A stretch of DNA of 64,000 nucleotides. It comes from Parapristionchus giblindavisi. Taxonomy: Eukaryota; Nematoda; Chromadorea; Rhabditida; Diplogasteridae. A program made the position numbers and the translations under genes. Where the stretch lies: positions 124,001 to 188,000 of the forward strand of contig CALSFV010000401.1 in NCBI GenBank assembly GCA_943737045.1. Reading direction: 5' to 3'. The notes beneath the pieces were generated by a model. It saw nothing but the letters and a program-made list of their open reading frames with translations. It did no database searches and had not been told where the DNA came from. The number at the start of each line of letters is the position of its first letter. Position 1 is the stretch's first letter. This document shows, one piece after another, positions 38,374 to 50,680 of this stretch.

Positions 38374-38731
38374 ATTAGAATCTCCAACACGTGGAATAGT
38401 AATAGATGCAGCTCAAGATATTGAATTACTTTCATCAGCTGGAGAGATAAATGTGAACTCTTTATTAGATATGAATATAGTATCTAAACAAGGAGTTATA
38501 CGATTAGAATCTAGTTCTATTTATATGGATGGATTGAGTAGATCATCTGGAAGAGGAATAAATCAATATCAGGTATGATCATTTGTGTTATATCGTACAA
38601 GATAAGATATAAAATAATGACCATCAGTATATTAATATATTAATTTGTAGTTATGTATATGTCATAATGGTCGTATATTCATGGCTGAGCATGGAGCTGA
38701 TTGTAGAGCAGATAGAAGTATTTGTAGTTAG
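35811..38731 (+). CDS. gamma/delta-sarcoglycan
   Basis: Nine exons (35811-35891, 35989-36125, 36174-36294, 36744-36845, 36911-37003, 37099-37216, 37552-37624, 38374-38572, 38651-38731) give 334 residues. Sarcoglycans are type II membrane proteins of the dystrophin complex at the muscle sarcolemma. The protein has a Gly/His/Tyr-rich cytosolic N terminus, then KVGIYGWRKRCLYMFIL leading into one transmembrane helix and EGMGALKMDEDGLRIKG. The family signature LESPTRGIVIDAAQDIELLS and the C-terminal cysteine cluster (CICHNGRIFMAEHGADC...SICS) follow. The intron before 38374 is large, holding nested MITEs and a (TA)n run; the one before 36744 holds CT-rich repeats. Gamma and delta types cannot be separated by eye. 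Confidence 0.93.
36425..36630. repeat. CT-rich minisatellite in sarcoglycan intron
   Basis: Tandem units resembling cctctccattcccctccctcttcctc fill most of the third intron. They generate Ser/Pro/Leu-rich frames on one strand and Arg/Glu/Gly-rich frames on the other, none believable as protein. Confidence 0.85.
37859..38248. mobile_element. inverted-repeat element interrupted by a MITE
   Basis: The left part (TGGGAGTATGGCAGAACCGC, then acaaaagcgcaactcgcga and aacttcggccagag) pairs with the right part read inverted (TGGGAGCATGACAAAAGCGC, then aacgcgcgataacttcggc). GGATAT flanks both sides (37853-37858 and 38249-38254). The CATAGGTCGAA MITE copy 3 sits inside it, so this element is older. Its own family is unknown. 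Confidence 0.65.
37955..38156 (-). mobile_element. CATAGGTCGAA-family hAT-like MITE, copy 3 (nested)
   Basis: It begins CATAGGTCGAA, ends TTCGACATATG and is flanked by perfect TCCTTAGC (37947-37954 and 38157-38164). The interior repeats aatccggtcaggtttttcga. It is inserted within the older inverted-repeat element in a sarcoglycan intron. Confidence 0.92.
38293..38368. repeat. (TA)n microsatellite, about 38 units
   Basis: Uninterrupted alternating AT ends five bases before the acceptor tag at 38371-38373 of the eighth sarcoglycan exon. It takes the place of a normal polypyrimidine tract. Confidence 0.95.
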
Positions 38732-39011
38732 ATCATGTAATCCATTCATTCATTCATTCAATTATCTTGTTATTATGTCTATTCATTTCATTGTTCATCT
38801 CAAATTTATGTACATATACAGTACGAATATATCATAATTGTTTCATTGAATCATTCAATAAACTATTTCTTTCTATCCATTCATCTATTCGTTCCATACA
38901 TATGTTAACTATTCATACTCACTATATCTCTCCGTTGTCTAATCTATTCTATTCTACTCTAATATATTTAGATAGTCTAAAATTAGGATTCTAACTTAAT
39001 TAATCCATTCA

Positions 39012-40940
39012 ATGTCCTATGTATCTGAATGGACTCGACCTAAAGTATTTCTAATATCCATATCAATACGATTGGCATTAGTTGCTTATTCATGTATACA
39101 TGATTATCTATTCAAAGTAAGTATACAATTGATACACTCTAATATATTATTGATTAAGGTACCATTTACTGATATTGATTACTCAGTGTATCATGATGGA
39201 GCTATGGCTGTTGTTAGAGGAGGATCTCCATATGAAAGGTATTCTATTCTATTCACTATTACAATAATCAATGAATGAATGAATGAATGAATAGATCAAC
39301 ATATCGATATTCTCCAATGCTTGCATGGTTACTCATTCCCAATGCAATCAATCCACATTTTGGTTAGTTTAACTATATTCTTATTGTATACTATTATATA
39401 TAATATAATTGTAGGAAAGATTCTCTTTTGTTGTACAGATATCTTAGTAGGATGGTTATGTATTCAATTGAGTGATATTATTAGAAGAAAGAGAAATATG
39501 AAGAATGAAAAGTAAGTCCATTACTATTTGTTATTATATTTAATATATATTGATTAGTGACATCTCATTATATTATTGTACCATATTCTGGTTAACAAAT
39601 CCTTTATCTCTTGCTATATCTTCCCGTGGAAATGCTGATTCACTTATTGTAGCTGGTGTACTTTGTATTTTATTACTTATAGAGAAGGATAAGGTTTGAT
39701 CTTTGATCTTTGATCTCTCTATCTCTTCTTCAGTGGTATCTAGCAGCTCTTATTCATGGATCAATAGCTATTCAACTAAAGATCTATCCTCTTATTCTTC
39801 TTCCAATTGTATATCTTCATTCATTTCATAATCAATCATCTTTTCCAATCAATAAAATCTTATCTCCACGGTATATTATGATCTATTCACTTGCATATAA
39901 TCTATTAATTCATATTCAGTAGTGGTTTATCATTATCTGATAGATCAAGGATATTCTTTCATCTAAGAGGTCATGTATATATCATTGTGAGTTGTCTATA
40001 TCATATTATCTATCTATTAATACTTATTTAGATATCTCTTGTATCCTTTTGTCTCACTCAATTGATCTTCTATTCATTATATGGGGATCGATTCTTACAT
40101 GAATCATTGATTCATCATTTCACTAGAAAGTAAGATTATATAATAGAATGAAGAGATAATGATAGATGGAGATTAGTTGTACCTATCATATATTAATTAT
40201 TTCATCAGAGATATTCGCCATAATTTTTCTATCTATTTCTATGCACTCTATTTATGTGATGATAATGAATTCTTATCTAAATTGATTTCATTTGGAGCAT
40301 TTATACCTCAATTGATATGTATTATATTATTTGCAGTCAGGTATGAATCATTCATTCATCCATCTATATATATCTATATCTATATCTATATCTATTCCTT
40401 TAGATATTCATCAGATTTATCATTTTCATCATTCTTATCTATCTTCTCATTTGTATCACTAAACAAAGTAAGTCATTTGTTCTCTATGCTCTTGTTATCT
40501 ACATTGATAGAGTGTACTTTTACTCCCTGTCCCTCTCCCTCTATCTACACTGCATCTTCATCCCAATTGTATTCTCATAGGTATGTACTTCTCAGTATTT
40601 CATATGGTACATATCACTGCTCCCTATCATCGCTTCATCTCTAGAGGTATCTATCTATCTATTCATTCATTCATTCATTCATTCATTCATTCATTCATTC
40701 ATTCATTCATTCATTCATTCATTATAGATATCTCATAAGGAATCTTTCATACTCATAACCATATGGTTCATGGGTCAAGGTATATGGCTTCTACCTGCAT
40801 ATCTATTTGAATTCCAAGGATATAATTCATTTGAATGGATTTGGATTGCATCTATTCTTTTTCTTATTATTAATATGTATATAATGAATAGATGTTGTAA
40901 ATTGTATAGATGTAGTGAAAAGGTGAAGAAGATAGATTGA
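39012..40940 (+). CDS. PIGM: GPI mannosyltransferase 1 (PIG-M)
   Basis: A multi-exon gene with very short introns encodes an ER membrane glycosyltransferase that adds the first mannose to the GPI anchor precursor. Recognisable blocks are [18 protein letters not shown], the luminal catalytic DXD region [16 protein letters not shown] followed by [20 protein letters not shown], and [30 protein letters not shown] and the [16 protein letters not shown] block near the C terminus complete the set. Many hydrophobic helices agree with a GT50 multi-pass enzyme. The start at 39012 ([11 protein letters not shown]) places a helix right after the N terminus as expected. A (ATTC)n microsatellite lies in the intron near 40661-40722. 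Confidence 0.9.
40661..40722. repeat. (ATTC)n microsatellite, about 15 units
   Basis: A perfect tetranucleotide run lies within a PIG-M intron. Shorter runs of the same motif or its complement (GAAT) occur in many other introns of this window, for example near 36150, 38745 and 39270. Confidence 0.95.
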
Positions 40941-41411
40941 TCATCATAATATCCCATTACGGTTTAATTAATTTATTGAATAATGACCAATATAATGTAT
41001 ATACCATGGATTGTAGTGAATATGACAAGATGTTTAACTATATTGAAATGTATAGGTATACTCGTTAACCTCCCTCTTCCTCTCCTTCTAGAGAGAGAGG
41101 ATAAGTCCATGTAGAGAGAGAGAGATGGAAGACGTTATGTAGTATTCATTCGTGAGTCGTCAGTGAGTCTCTCTATTCATCGATTCTGCTTCTTCTTTCT
41201 CTATTCATCTTACTCTTCTTATTCTTCTTCCTCTTCGTTCTATTGTTCAACATAAACATTCTTCATTATCTTATGTTCATCTAATAAATAATGTTGATAT
41301 TCGTGATATATCTATTGATTCTATTGTGTATAATGGAGGTTTATCTACCTCATTCATACTTATTCATTAATGATATGAATGAAAGTATTCATAACGATTA
41401 TAGATCATCAT
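40941..41411. other. spacer upstream of DPH5
   Basis: No exon is supported. Short GA-rich (41090-41130) and CT/TTC-rich (41185-41240) stretches occur. It presumably holds the DPH5 promoter and 5' untranslated region. Confidence 0.5.
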
Positions 41412-42938
41412 AATGGTCTTCTTCTTGGTTGGATTAGGTCTTGGAGATGTTAAGGATATAACAGTAAATGGATTGGAAGCTGTTAAGAAGGTATGATATC
41501 ATATACATCTATTATGATATGTTGATTGATTGTATAGGCATCTCGAGTATATCTAGAATCATATACATCAATTCTATCATATGGATTAGATAAGAGTCAA
41601 TTGGAAGAATTCTATGGAAGAGAAGTTATTGAGGCTGATAGGACATGTGTAGAACAGAATTCTGGTGTCTCATATGAATCTATCCATATATACTCTGATA
41701 TATAATGATTATAGATGAAATATTGAATGGATCAGATAAAGATGATGTAGTACTTCTTGTAGTTGGAGATCCATTTGGTGCTACTACTCATTCTGATCTT
41801 GTTATGAGGTAGATCATTTATTCATTCAATTCATCTAATTATTGATTGATTCATTTGAGAGCTAAGGAGAGAGGAATAACAGTGAAAGTCATCCATAATG
41901 CTTCTATTATGAATGCATGTGCGTGCTCTGGATTACAAGTAAATACATTCAATTATTGATTAATCTATGATGGTATATGCAAATGAAAAGATCAAAGATC
42001 ATAGAACATTATTTTTCATCGATATATGTATATGACCTCATTTTTGTATCTATGATAACTCTCATTCTATGATTCTATCATCATGTAATATCTTTAGAAT
42101 ATAGACTGATTGTAATGTTGAAGATACATACTAGGTTGTTAATAATGAAGTGAAGATAATATCGTCATTAATACAAAGATGCAATATATTGATTAAGCTC
42201 TATCGATTCGGTGAGACTGTATCTATTGTAATGTGGACTGATGATTGGCAACCTGATTCATATTATGATAAGATAGCTGCTAATATGGAAAGAGGACTTC
42301 ATACTTTGTGTCTACTTGGTATCTATCTATTATATCTATACTATCTATCGTCATCATTCATTTCAGATATCAAGACAAAGGAACAATCGATAGAGAACAT
42401 GATGAAGTGAGTGTCTTCATTTCTATTCTATTAATCAATATATGATTTTATTGATTAAGAGGAACAAAGATCTATGAACCTCCTCGTTACTTAACTGCAT
42501 CTGAAGCAGCTACTCAATTGATTAAGATTAGTGAAAGAAAGAAGGAAAGAGGAGAAACTCCTTGTATGTTATATTTATATATTCATATTATTTTTATTGT
42601 TAAATTATCGACGTGCTCAACATGTCATTATAGCATATAACAATAACTCTTTACTTGATAAATAATTGAAATATGTATGTTATTTATTTATAACTATATT
42701 TGTAGGCTATACTGAGAATTCAATGGTAGTTGCATTAGCTCGTGTTGGATGGGATACTCAGAAGGTATACCATATTGTATTGTATTTAGATCTATAAATA
42801 TATTCATTATAGATTATCTACAGTACATTATCTGAACTATCAAGAACTGATATGGGTGATCCACTTCATTCAATTATTCTACCTGGAGAGACACATCCGG
42901 TTGAAGATGATATGCTTAGAACATTTATGTCATCTTAA
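41412..42938 (+). CDS. DPH5: diphthine methyl ester synthase (DPH5)
   Basis: A multi-exon gene encodes the SAM-dependent methyltransferase that methylates the modified histidine of translation elongation factor 2 during diphthamide synthesis in the cytosol. It starts [18 protein letters not shown], the canonical N terminus of the family. Further blocks are [86 protein letters not shown] and [20 protein letters not shown]. These are the tetrapyrrole-methylase-fold motifs in order. The length, about 285 residues, is normal. The intron after CACSGLQ (about 41939-42180) is the longest. Confidence 0.93.
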
Positions 42939-43805
42939 TCTAATCATTCTATTCATGAAGATTATTCATTCATAGATAATATTGCATCATTCTCATTAGT
43001 CTCTATCTATTCTCTTCTCCTTTATCTTTTCTCATCATCGATCACTCCTCCCTTTCTCTCCTTTCTATTCATTCATTCTATTCATCTCCATCCATCCTAT
43101 ACTCCTATCATTCATTCATTCATCAATCTATTCCTATTCTTGTTGTCTTTATCATTTTCTCTTGTTACCTAGTTGTTGTTATGATTGTTCATCAATTTGT
43201 TCTTATCGGGTTCAACTCTTCAACCCTATATAGTTGTCCTTATTCATTTATCCCTTCTCCTTCTTTATTCTATTATAGACTATTGTATACTATCGTATTC
43301 ATAGTTAATAAGTCAATTTATATATTATATCGTCATTATCAACATCTCTACTTCCTTTCCATATTGGAAAAAATTGTAGATCTATATTCTCTTCCCTTTT
43401 TTTAATTGTCAAGTCTTAATATTTGTTTCTCGTTTATCAATTCTTTATTCGTATTTATTAATTGATTGATTGTGAATTTGTGAGAGGTTGAAACAATATT
43501 GTTGATTGAATCGGTTCATTAGTTGTAAGAGGAGAACGGGATAAATAATACTATTTATACTGAATATGATTGAGAATGAACATTATTCAGTGGTACCATA
43601 TCCATACATCAATATTACTCCTAGAAAGTTTTGATAGATAGACGCGAATTATACTGGACCATTATATTTCTATTTGGTTTCTAATTGGTGGAAGCACTAA
43701 GTATATTCAAAATGTTGTTCCTGTTGTTGTTAATGAATAGATCTGTTATTGAATGGGAAAAGAGTGAAGTAGTGACTTGTATTACAGTAACTCGTATATG
43801 TTTAG
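42939..43805. other. intergenic between DPH5 and MsrA
   Basis: T/C-rich then AT-rich sequence. No spliceable coding series is seen. An upstream MsrA exon could lie here, since tttag directly precedes its first recognised ATG. Confidence 0.5.
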
Positions 43806-44616
43806 ATGATATCACGTGCATATCTCGGTATGCAATGTTTCTGGGGTGAATCTGCTTTTGCTAAGATTAGAGGAGTAATTGGAACAAGAGTAGGATATGC
43901 AGGAGGAACTACATCATCACCTACTTATAGAGATATTGGAGATCATACTGGTATCATATCAATATACTCTATAGATAGATATCTATAATCATTGTAGAAG
44001 TTACTGAAGTTACATTTGACTCATCTATTATCTCATACAAATCAATACTTGATTTCTTCTGGTCTCATCACGATCCTACAGTATCCCATAAGAAACAGTA
44101 TAAGAGTGCTATTCTATGGACAAATGATGAAGAAGAGAAAATAGCTAAAGATTCATTTGAGGAATTGAAGGTACTCTTAAGTCAATCAATCTATTTATTT
44201 ATATATTTATTACAGTCTAAATTGAATAAACCATTGGATACTTATATTGTGAAATTGGATAAGTTCCATCAGGCTGAAGATTATCATCAGAAATATTGGT
44301 TACGATCTCAGACTTCCATTCATAAAGCTGTATGTCTTATTTGATCTTTGATCTTTGATCAATGTAATGTGATAGTTACAGTTGAATCTATCGGATAATG
44401 AATTAGTCGTAAGTGAATTGGCAGCTAAAGTAAATGCATATATGGCAGGTTTGATATGAATAATTGTAATACTATTTACTCATATTATTTATTATAGGAT
44501 ATAATGATTTCAAAGATCTAGATAGATTGGCTAAGGAATATAAATTAGATGAAGGAGTAGTCAAAGTGATTAGGGAAATTGCTGAAAGAGGTGGTGATCC
44601 TAGAGCATGTCATTGA
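43806..44616 (+). CDS. peptide-methionine (S)-S-oxide reductase MsrA
   Basis: The product repairs oxidised methionine. The active-site motif appears as LGMQCFWGESAFAKIRGV, with the catalytic Cys in the CFWG context. GTRVGYAGGTTSSPTYRDIGDHTEVTEV and FFWSHHDPTVSHKKQYKSAI are diagnostic. KFHQAEDYHQKYWLRSQ carries the conserved AEDYHQ segment. A C-terminal extension past the catalytic domain ends AERGGDPRACH. Exons are short and joined by small introns. The first ATG directly follows tttag, so it may be an internal residue of a second exon, with an upstream exon that would add a few residues. Confidence 0.92.
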
Positions 44617-44835
44617 TTTATTCATTTATTAACATCAGTTATTCATTCATTCATATGTTGTGATATATCGTTATACTCTGTTTATTCTTGTACATAATGA
44701 TTTTGTGATAAAAGGATCAATAAAATATATTGAGATATGACAGATAATGAATGGGGTCATTGCAATTATTAACCGTATTTGTAAGATGAAGAGAAATAAA
44801 GAATGAATTAAGTAGATAAAGATGAGATTATTAAA

Positions 44836-47800
44836 TTACACAGCACTTTCTGTTTGATATTTCTGTTCTAGTTTCATTTTTATATTAGAACAAATCATAT
44901 TAAGTGTAGAAGATGGCGAATTTTCCATTTCTAATACATTTGATACTATTGCATAAGCTGAAATGATATCATATCATTTATTATATCTATCAATCAATAA
45001 ACTCACCATGATTACAATATAACGCTTTCAGTCCAATTCCAGTCGCTGCGAGAGTTCCTATACACACGGCTGCTTTATATCTACAATGAATTATAGCTAT
45101 TCTTATTGCATTCATTTATAATGATAATCAATTCATACCGTATCCTTCTACAGTATTCATAATGATAATCAATTCATACCGTATCCTTCTACAGTATTCT
45201 GTATTCTGTGTATCAGTTGCTGTAACCATCTCCAATACAACAGGAACTGCCCCTTGTGCTATCAGAAACTCTTCGTATTTTCGAGCAGATAAACGAGAGA
45301 AAATTGTAGCTAACTGAAATGATCAATTAACTAAAGATCAAAGATCAATTCCCATAAATGCCTAAAGTTTAATTGTTATTTGAAATCAAATGTGAATTAT
45401 GATTGAAGATCAACGATAAATTATGCTTTCTTAGGGGCCAACTCTGCAATTTTAGGTGGGCCAATAATTTGGTCGAACATTTTTGGGTGCCTAAAATTTG
45501 GCTACCAGACAAGCCCCACTTTTAAGTTGGGTCAATAATTTGGTGGTTGAGCCAATAATTTGGTTCGAAGTGGGGCTGTTATTTTAGTCTTAAATTTTAG
45601 CCTCACTTCGAACCAAATTATTGGCTCAACCACCAAATTATTGACTCAACTTTAAAAGTGGGGCTTGTCTGGTAGCCAAATTTTAGAGTCAACTTTTACG
45701 ATCCACCAAATTATTGGCCCCACTTCGACCAAATTATTGGCCACCCTAAAATTGCGGAGAAGGGTAAAATATGTTGAAAGAGCAAAGATCAAGTGTTATT
45801 AAAGATTAAAGATCAATTCTGATTACATGTCAACGATTATTTAAGATAAAATGCAAATCATGAGAAAAGATCAAAGATCAACAATGATTAAAAGGGAAAG
45901 ATAAACACTTGTTAAAAATCATAGAGAAGAAAAAAAACAAAGTTCAATTCTAAGAAAGAGAAAGACGGTAAAACAGAATACTTCATGATAAATAAATTAA
46001 AAGTGAAGAAAAGAATATTTATAACGTTCTCACTTGTTCTTGTACAAATATCGATGAACAATTCTTTCTTCTATAAGCATCGATTAATCTTCTAACTGCA
46101 TTCTTTTGATACAGTAAAGATGATTGAACATGTGATATATTAGCCAAAGCAGATGATGATAATAAAAGAGATTCACAATTTGTACTATTATCGATTAGTT
46201 CTTAATATTATTAAGATTATACCATCATGATATAGTTCAACTATGATACATACCTAATAATCTATTAACAACTGGTTCCATATTCTCAATATGAATATAT
46301 GAACATGAAGGATTAGTTAATTGAGTAAATAAACCAGAAGCTTCAATTGAAATGGATGAAGATGGGGATGAAAGATTATTGAATAGAAATGGAAGTCCTC
46401 CTAACTACAAATGTCATCATCGTCTCATAATCATCATAACTCATGGTTTACCGATAGAAATTGAAGTGATCCTTTAGATGTTGAACATAGAACTGCTATT
46501 ATTCTAATAATAAGCTTATATGTATGAGATGGAATTGATTTATTTCGAGATATTTTCATTATCTCATCCATACATCCATTCTGAATAGATTAGATTTTTA
46601 ATGAATACAATATATATTCAGATATACTTGAATAGCATGAATACATAATTCATCTCCAAATAAACAAATATGTATAAGATGTTCAATAGCAACAGATAAT
46701 AATCGATCTTTATGGGATACTTCACTTAGATATATTGAGATTATCTGATATATTTATATTTTAGAATAAAAAGAAAGTCGATATAGGACATACTTTAGAA
46801 AATAATTGTAAAATATTCTCAACGAGTTTCCTAATGAGTATAAGTCCATTATGAGGTATTTGTTGTCCTTGAGAGTTCATTATCATATCACGAACTATCT
46901 TCACTTCTTCATTTGATATTGATGATGATAATGGAGAAGATTGAATCATTTCAATCAATATAATTGTCTTTGATGATATTGTTGATGATGAATTAGAACG
47001 ATTGAATAAAGTAAATATAGATGAAGATGTACGAAGAATATGATCCATTGTACCTAATATGAATGAATGAATTGATATTATGAATAGAATGAATGAACTA
47101 ACTAGCCATTCTAGTATATGAAGGTAATGATTTCATATTATTATGTCTAAGAAGAGCAATACATTCGGAAGATTCTCTTTCTGAAGAAAATGATGAAAAT
47201 ACTGCTTCTCCTTCAATAAAATAATCTATTTCATTGATCAGTCTTATGAAAGTGGTTGTAAGACAAGAAAGGTATAGCATATTGCATTTCATATAATTTT
47301 ATTCAATAATAGCTTGTATAATTCATTATTTATAACATAATGTAAAAATACCTGAATATAATCCACTATCAATAGAAATCATAGACGAAGTCTCAAGACA
47401 TTTTCTTTCATCTCTATCCATATCATTCTTATCATTATATTCATCTTCTTCATTAACATTAATAGAATGAGTTAATCTCCATTTCTTCTCTAATTGATCA
47501 TATGAAGGAAGTCGAAGACGACGTCTCTATAAGAGATTACAATATTCCCATGGAGGATAAAGAAGAAGGAGAAGAAAGAATAAGATGAAACATATGTATT
47601 CACTTACACTAGGAGGAGACATTTTACATGATTTATATTCATCACCTTAATAGATAGATAGATAGATAGATATGATATGATGTATTCATACCATTTGTTG
47701 ATGATAGATTCATAGTTGATCGTGTATGAAGAGGAATTGATGAATTCATATCATTTCGTGATGATGTTAATCGAGCTATACATCTACAAATATCATATTT

Positions 47801-49195
47801 GATCTTTGATCTCTAGTTCTCAACATTTTAAAAATATTATTGATCTATAAATTTCAGTGACGTGATCTATTTAGGAATCATTATTATAAACCTAAAGACA
47901 GAATGTTATTAATCAAAAAAAAATTATTCTTTCTTCTCCTTTATCCTCCAAAAATTAAATTAATCATAGCAAATCTATGAAAGAAGCATCATTAATCTTA
48001 CTAACAATGGGATGGTCGCAACTTGTCCTGGCCATATGAGATGGCAATAACATGACTAGGATCAGTTTTCGATGCTGATTACGAATCCGTTTTCAGAAAG
48101 TGCCTAATCGACCTGATTTTCGAGGAAATCGATATTTTGATTCGGAAATTCGTGCGGTTTCCTACGCAAACCGTCCGGGTGTGCTGGTGAACTCATCTAG
48201 AAACTTGAGCAACAGTTTACCTTGCATTGCCGGATATTTCCGATGCAATCCAGATAGTTTGTGAAGGAAACTACACGACTTTTCGAATTAACAAGCCAAA
48301 TTTCAATACCGATTTTCTCGAAACAGAGGTCGTTTAGGCATTTTCTGAATACGGATTTGTAATAAGCATCGAAAACACTGATTCTAGTGCTATTGCCATC
48401 GCATGGGGGACAAGTTGGGAGCATCCCCTTTTAAGACAGTAAATGAAGTTAGATCTATCACGATATATCTCGGATGTAATCAAAGTAATGAGTTATTAAT
48501 GACCTCCTTGGTTTAGGTGGTGGAGTAACTTGAGGAAGACCATTAGAATCTATTACATCAACTCTTAAATTATTGGATCAGAAGAGATTAAGTATTCATA
48601 ATGCATACGTATGACTTTTATGAATAGGTCTGTGAGGAATAGGAGGAAGTGAATACATTAGAAGATAATGAAGAAGATGGAGTTGTTGAGGGGTCAAATG
48701 GAGTGGATATCAAACAATGATCAGTCTTACGTTAACAGATACATCGAGAGATAGGAGGTAGAAGTAAGAAGGAGAGGGAGGGGAGGGAGAGGGAGAGGGA
48801 GGAGAGAGGGAGAGTCACATTAGATAGGATTAATGTATTTGTATGTAATGTACCTCTTTCCAATAGATATCGATAATGGTCTTGGTTTCTTTTCTTCAAT
48901 TCTATCTTCTCTAAGAGTAAATGATGAATGATGTAGAAGAGATTTAGCATATAGAATAGACATGCATTCTTGTTCTATCGCTAATCCCAATTCAGTCAAC
49001 CATTGTATTTGATCAGTTGATAATATGAATGGATGAAGACATGGTGATAACATCTACAATCATGAGATATGATGAGATATGATGAGATATGATTACATCT
49101 TCATATGATGATTCTATAATCTTAGTCTTCTTAAGGGGATATGGATCATTGTGATCAAATGAATTCCATTGTCTCATATGATAAGAAGAAGACAT
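44836..49195 (-). CDS. INSC: Inscuteable homologue (spindle-orientation adaptor)
   Basis: Many exons on the minus strand read from 49195 (MSSSYHMRQWNSF) to a stop at 44836. The second exon encodes a helix, DQIQWLTELGLAIEQECMSI, close to the Pins/LGN-binding helix of Inscuteable (W...L...ECEC). Later parts include a Pro/Arg SH3-ligand-like PPPKPRRS, basic RRRLRLPSYDQLEKKW, then long helical stretches consistent with armadillo repeats (IVRDMIMNSQ, KLIIRIIAVLCSTSKGS, PSCSYIHIENMEPVVNRLL). The protein ends ESAV, a class I PDZ ligand in the position of the ESFV-type end known from other Inscuteables, which binds Par-3. Family members link the Par complex to Pins/LGN in asymmetric division. Exon boundaries in the middle (about 48500-48740) are uncertain. 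Confidence 0.7.
45431..45764. repeat. ~334-bp palindromic element in an INSC intron
   Basis: Left and right arms are inverted copies: gcaattttaggtgggccaat at left, and gcaattttagggtggccaat when the right arm is inverted. The centre is near 45590 and arms are about 160 bp. Repeats of accaaattattggc occur throughout. No clear target duplication was found. Confidence 0.85.
48009..48428. repeat. ~420-bp palindromic element in an INSC intron
   Basis: The left arm (GGGATGGTCGCAACTTGTCC, then gatggcaata) is repeated inverted at right (GGGATGCTCCCAACTTGTCC, then gatggcaata). Arms of about 190 bp are roughly 75-80% similar by eye. No target duplication was recognised. Confidence 0.8.
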
Positions 49196-50680
49196 TCCAT
49201 TACTGAATATATGAATAGAGAGACAGAGATGATTGAAATCGAATGAATAATTATCATAAATAATATACAATAATAATAATAATATTCATAAGTATTCATA
49301 AGATATATAAAGAAAGATGAGAGATAATATATTGATATGAATAGAATGAATGAAGAGAATGATAACGGAATAGATATGAATAGAAAGGATAATGAATTCC
49401 CGCTGTTCTATCTTTATGAAAAGATATGAGATAAGAAGTAATAGGAAGAAGAGAATAGATTGAATAGATTGAATAGTATATGTGACCTTTGAGATGTATG
49501 GATACCTTTACTAATGACCTTCTGAAGGTAAAAATAAGGAATTAGAGAAAGAGAAGAAGAGAAATGAATGAGTGAATTAACGAAATGGTCAAGTAAAGTA
49601 TCGATGGATTGAAGAGTAAAAGGAATGAATAGAAAGGAAGAAAGAACTGGATAGAATAAAGAGTGTGAAGTGAATGAATCCTTTGATGGGATAGATATCA
49701 GATACTTACATTTATCATATCATATTAATTCAATTATCAACGATATCTATTGTTTTCATTTTCTATAGTAAGAGATAAAAGATTATAGATAAATAAAGGA
49801 TTCCTATCATATAATAAATTGAGTTAATTGAATGAAAGGATTGAATGATAAATAGAAGGAAAGAACTAAGTGTTGTTGTCTTTCCAATAAGTATTATAGA
49901 TAGAAAATCATCAAGTATAATATGATTGATGTTTAATAGATTAGAAATGAATATAATAAAGGGAAAGATAGGGCAAAAGCGAAAAGAGACAACTTTGGTT
50001 ACTTCTATTATTATTACTCTGATGAGTTACATATCAGTATGAAAGACATTCAGTTGAAACATACTTATTGTTAGTAGTTTTTGAATTCTGAAATTTGACT
50101 AACAATAAGCATTTGTTGATTAAAAGATATAATTGAAATGTACACCAATCATGATATATATGAGACAATAAAATTAAGTGGGAAATTAGATGAGAAAGCT
50201 GTTGGAAGAAATGATACTCGAGATTTTAGAGAGGGAGAGGGAGAGATAGAGGGAGAGGGAGAGATAGAGGGAGAGAGTTAGACGGAAAGATCAGGATGAA
50301 GGGTGATATAGAGAGAGAATGATTAATGATTAGATAGAGTGAAGATGATACATCGAGGGAGAGAAGAAAGAAGAGAAAGATGAATTGAATGTATTGATGT
50401 TTGAAGTAATCATTGATAGAATAGATATAGATAGAAAGAATGGATAGATAGGTAGATGGATAGATGAGTCAGCTGGTAGATGATGGAAGGAGATGGAATA
50501 GTGTAAGATATTTCATCTATGGACTATTATAACATCTTCCTTCACTAAAAGCATTCATTCTCTCATATATCATCTGAATAATGTAGATATTGATTACCAT
50601 TATAATTAACAAAATGTTCATTCATTCATTTCATTCATTCATTTGATAATCATTCTGAGTGGTTGTTCTCATATCTGAAT
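49196..50680. other. intergenic, purine-rich, no gene seen
   Basis: AT- and GA-rich sequence between the divergent INSC and MSP-like genes. A short (gggaga)n-type run lies at 50231-50277. No exon series is supported. Confidence 0.6.
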
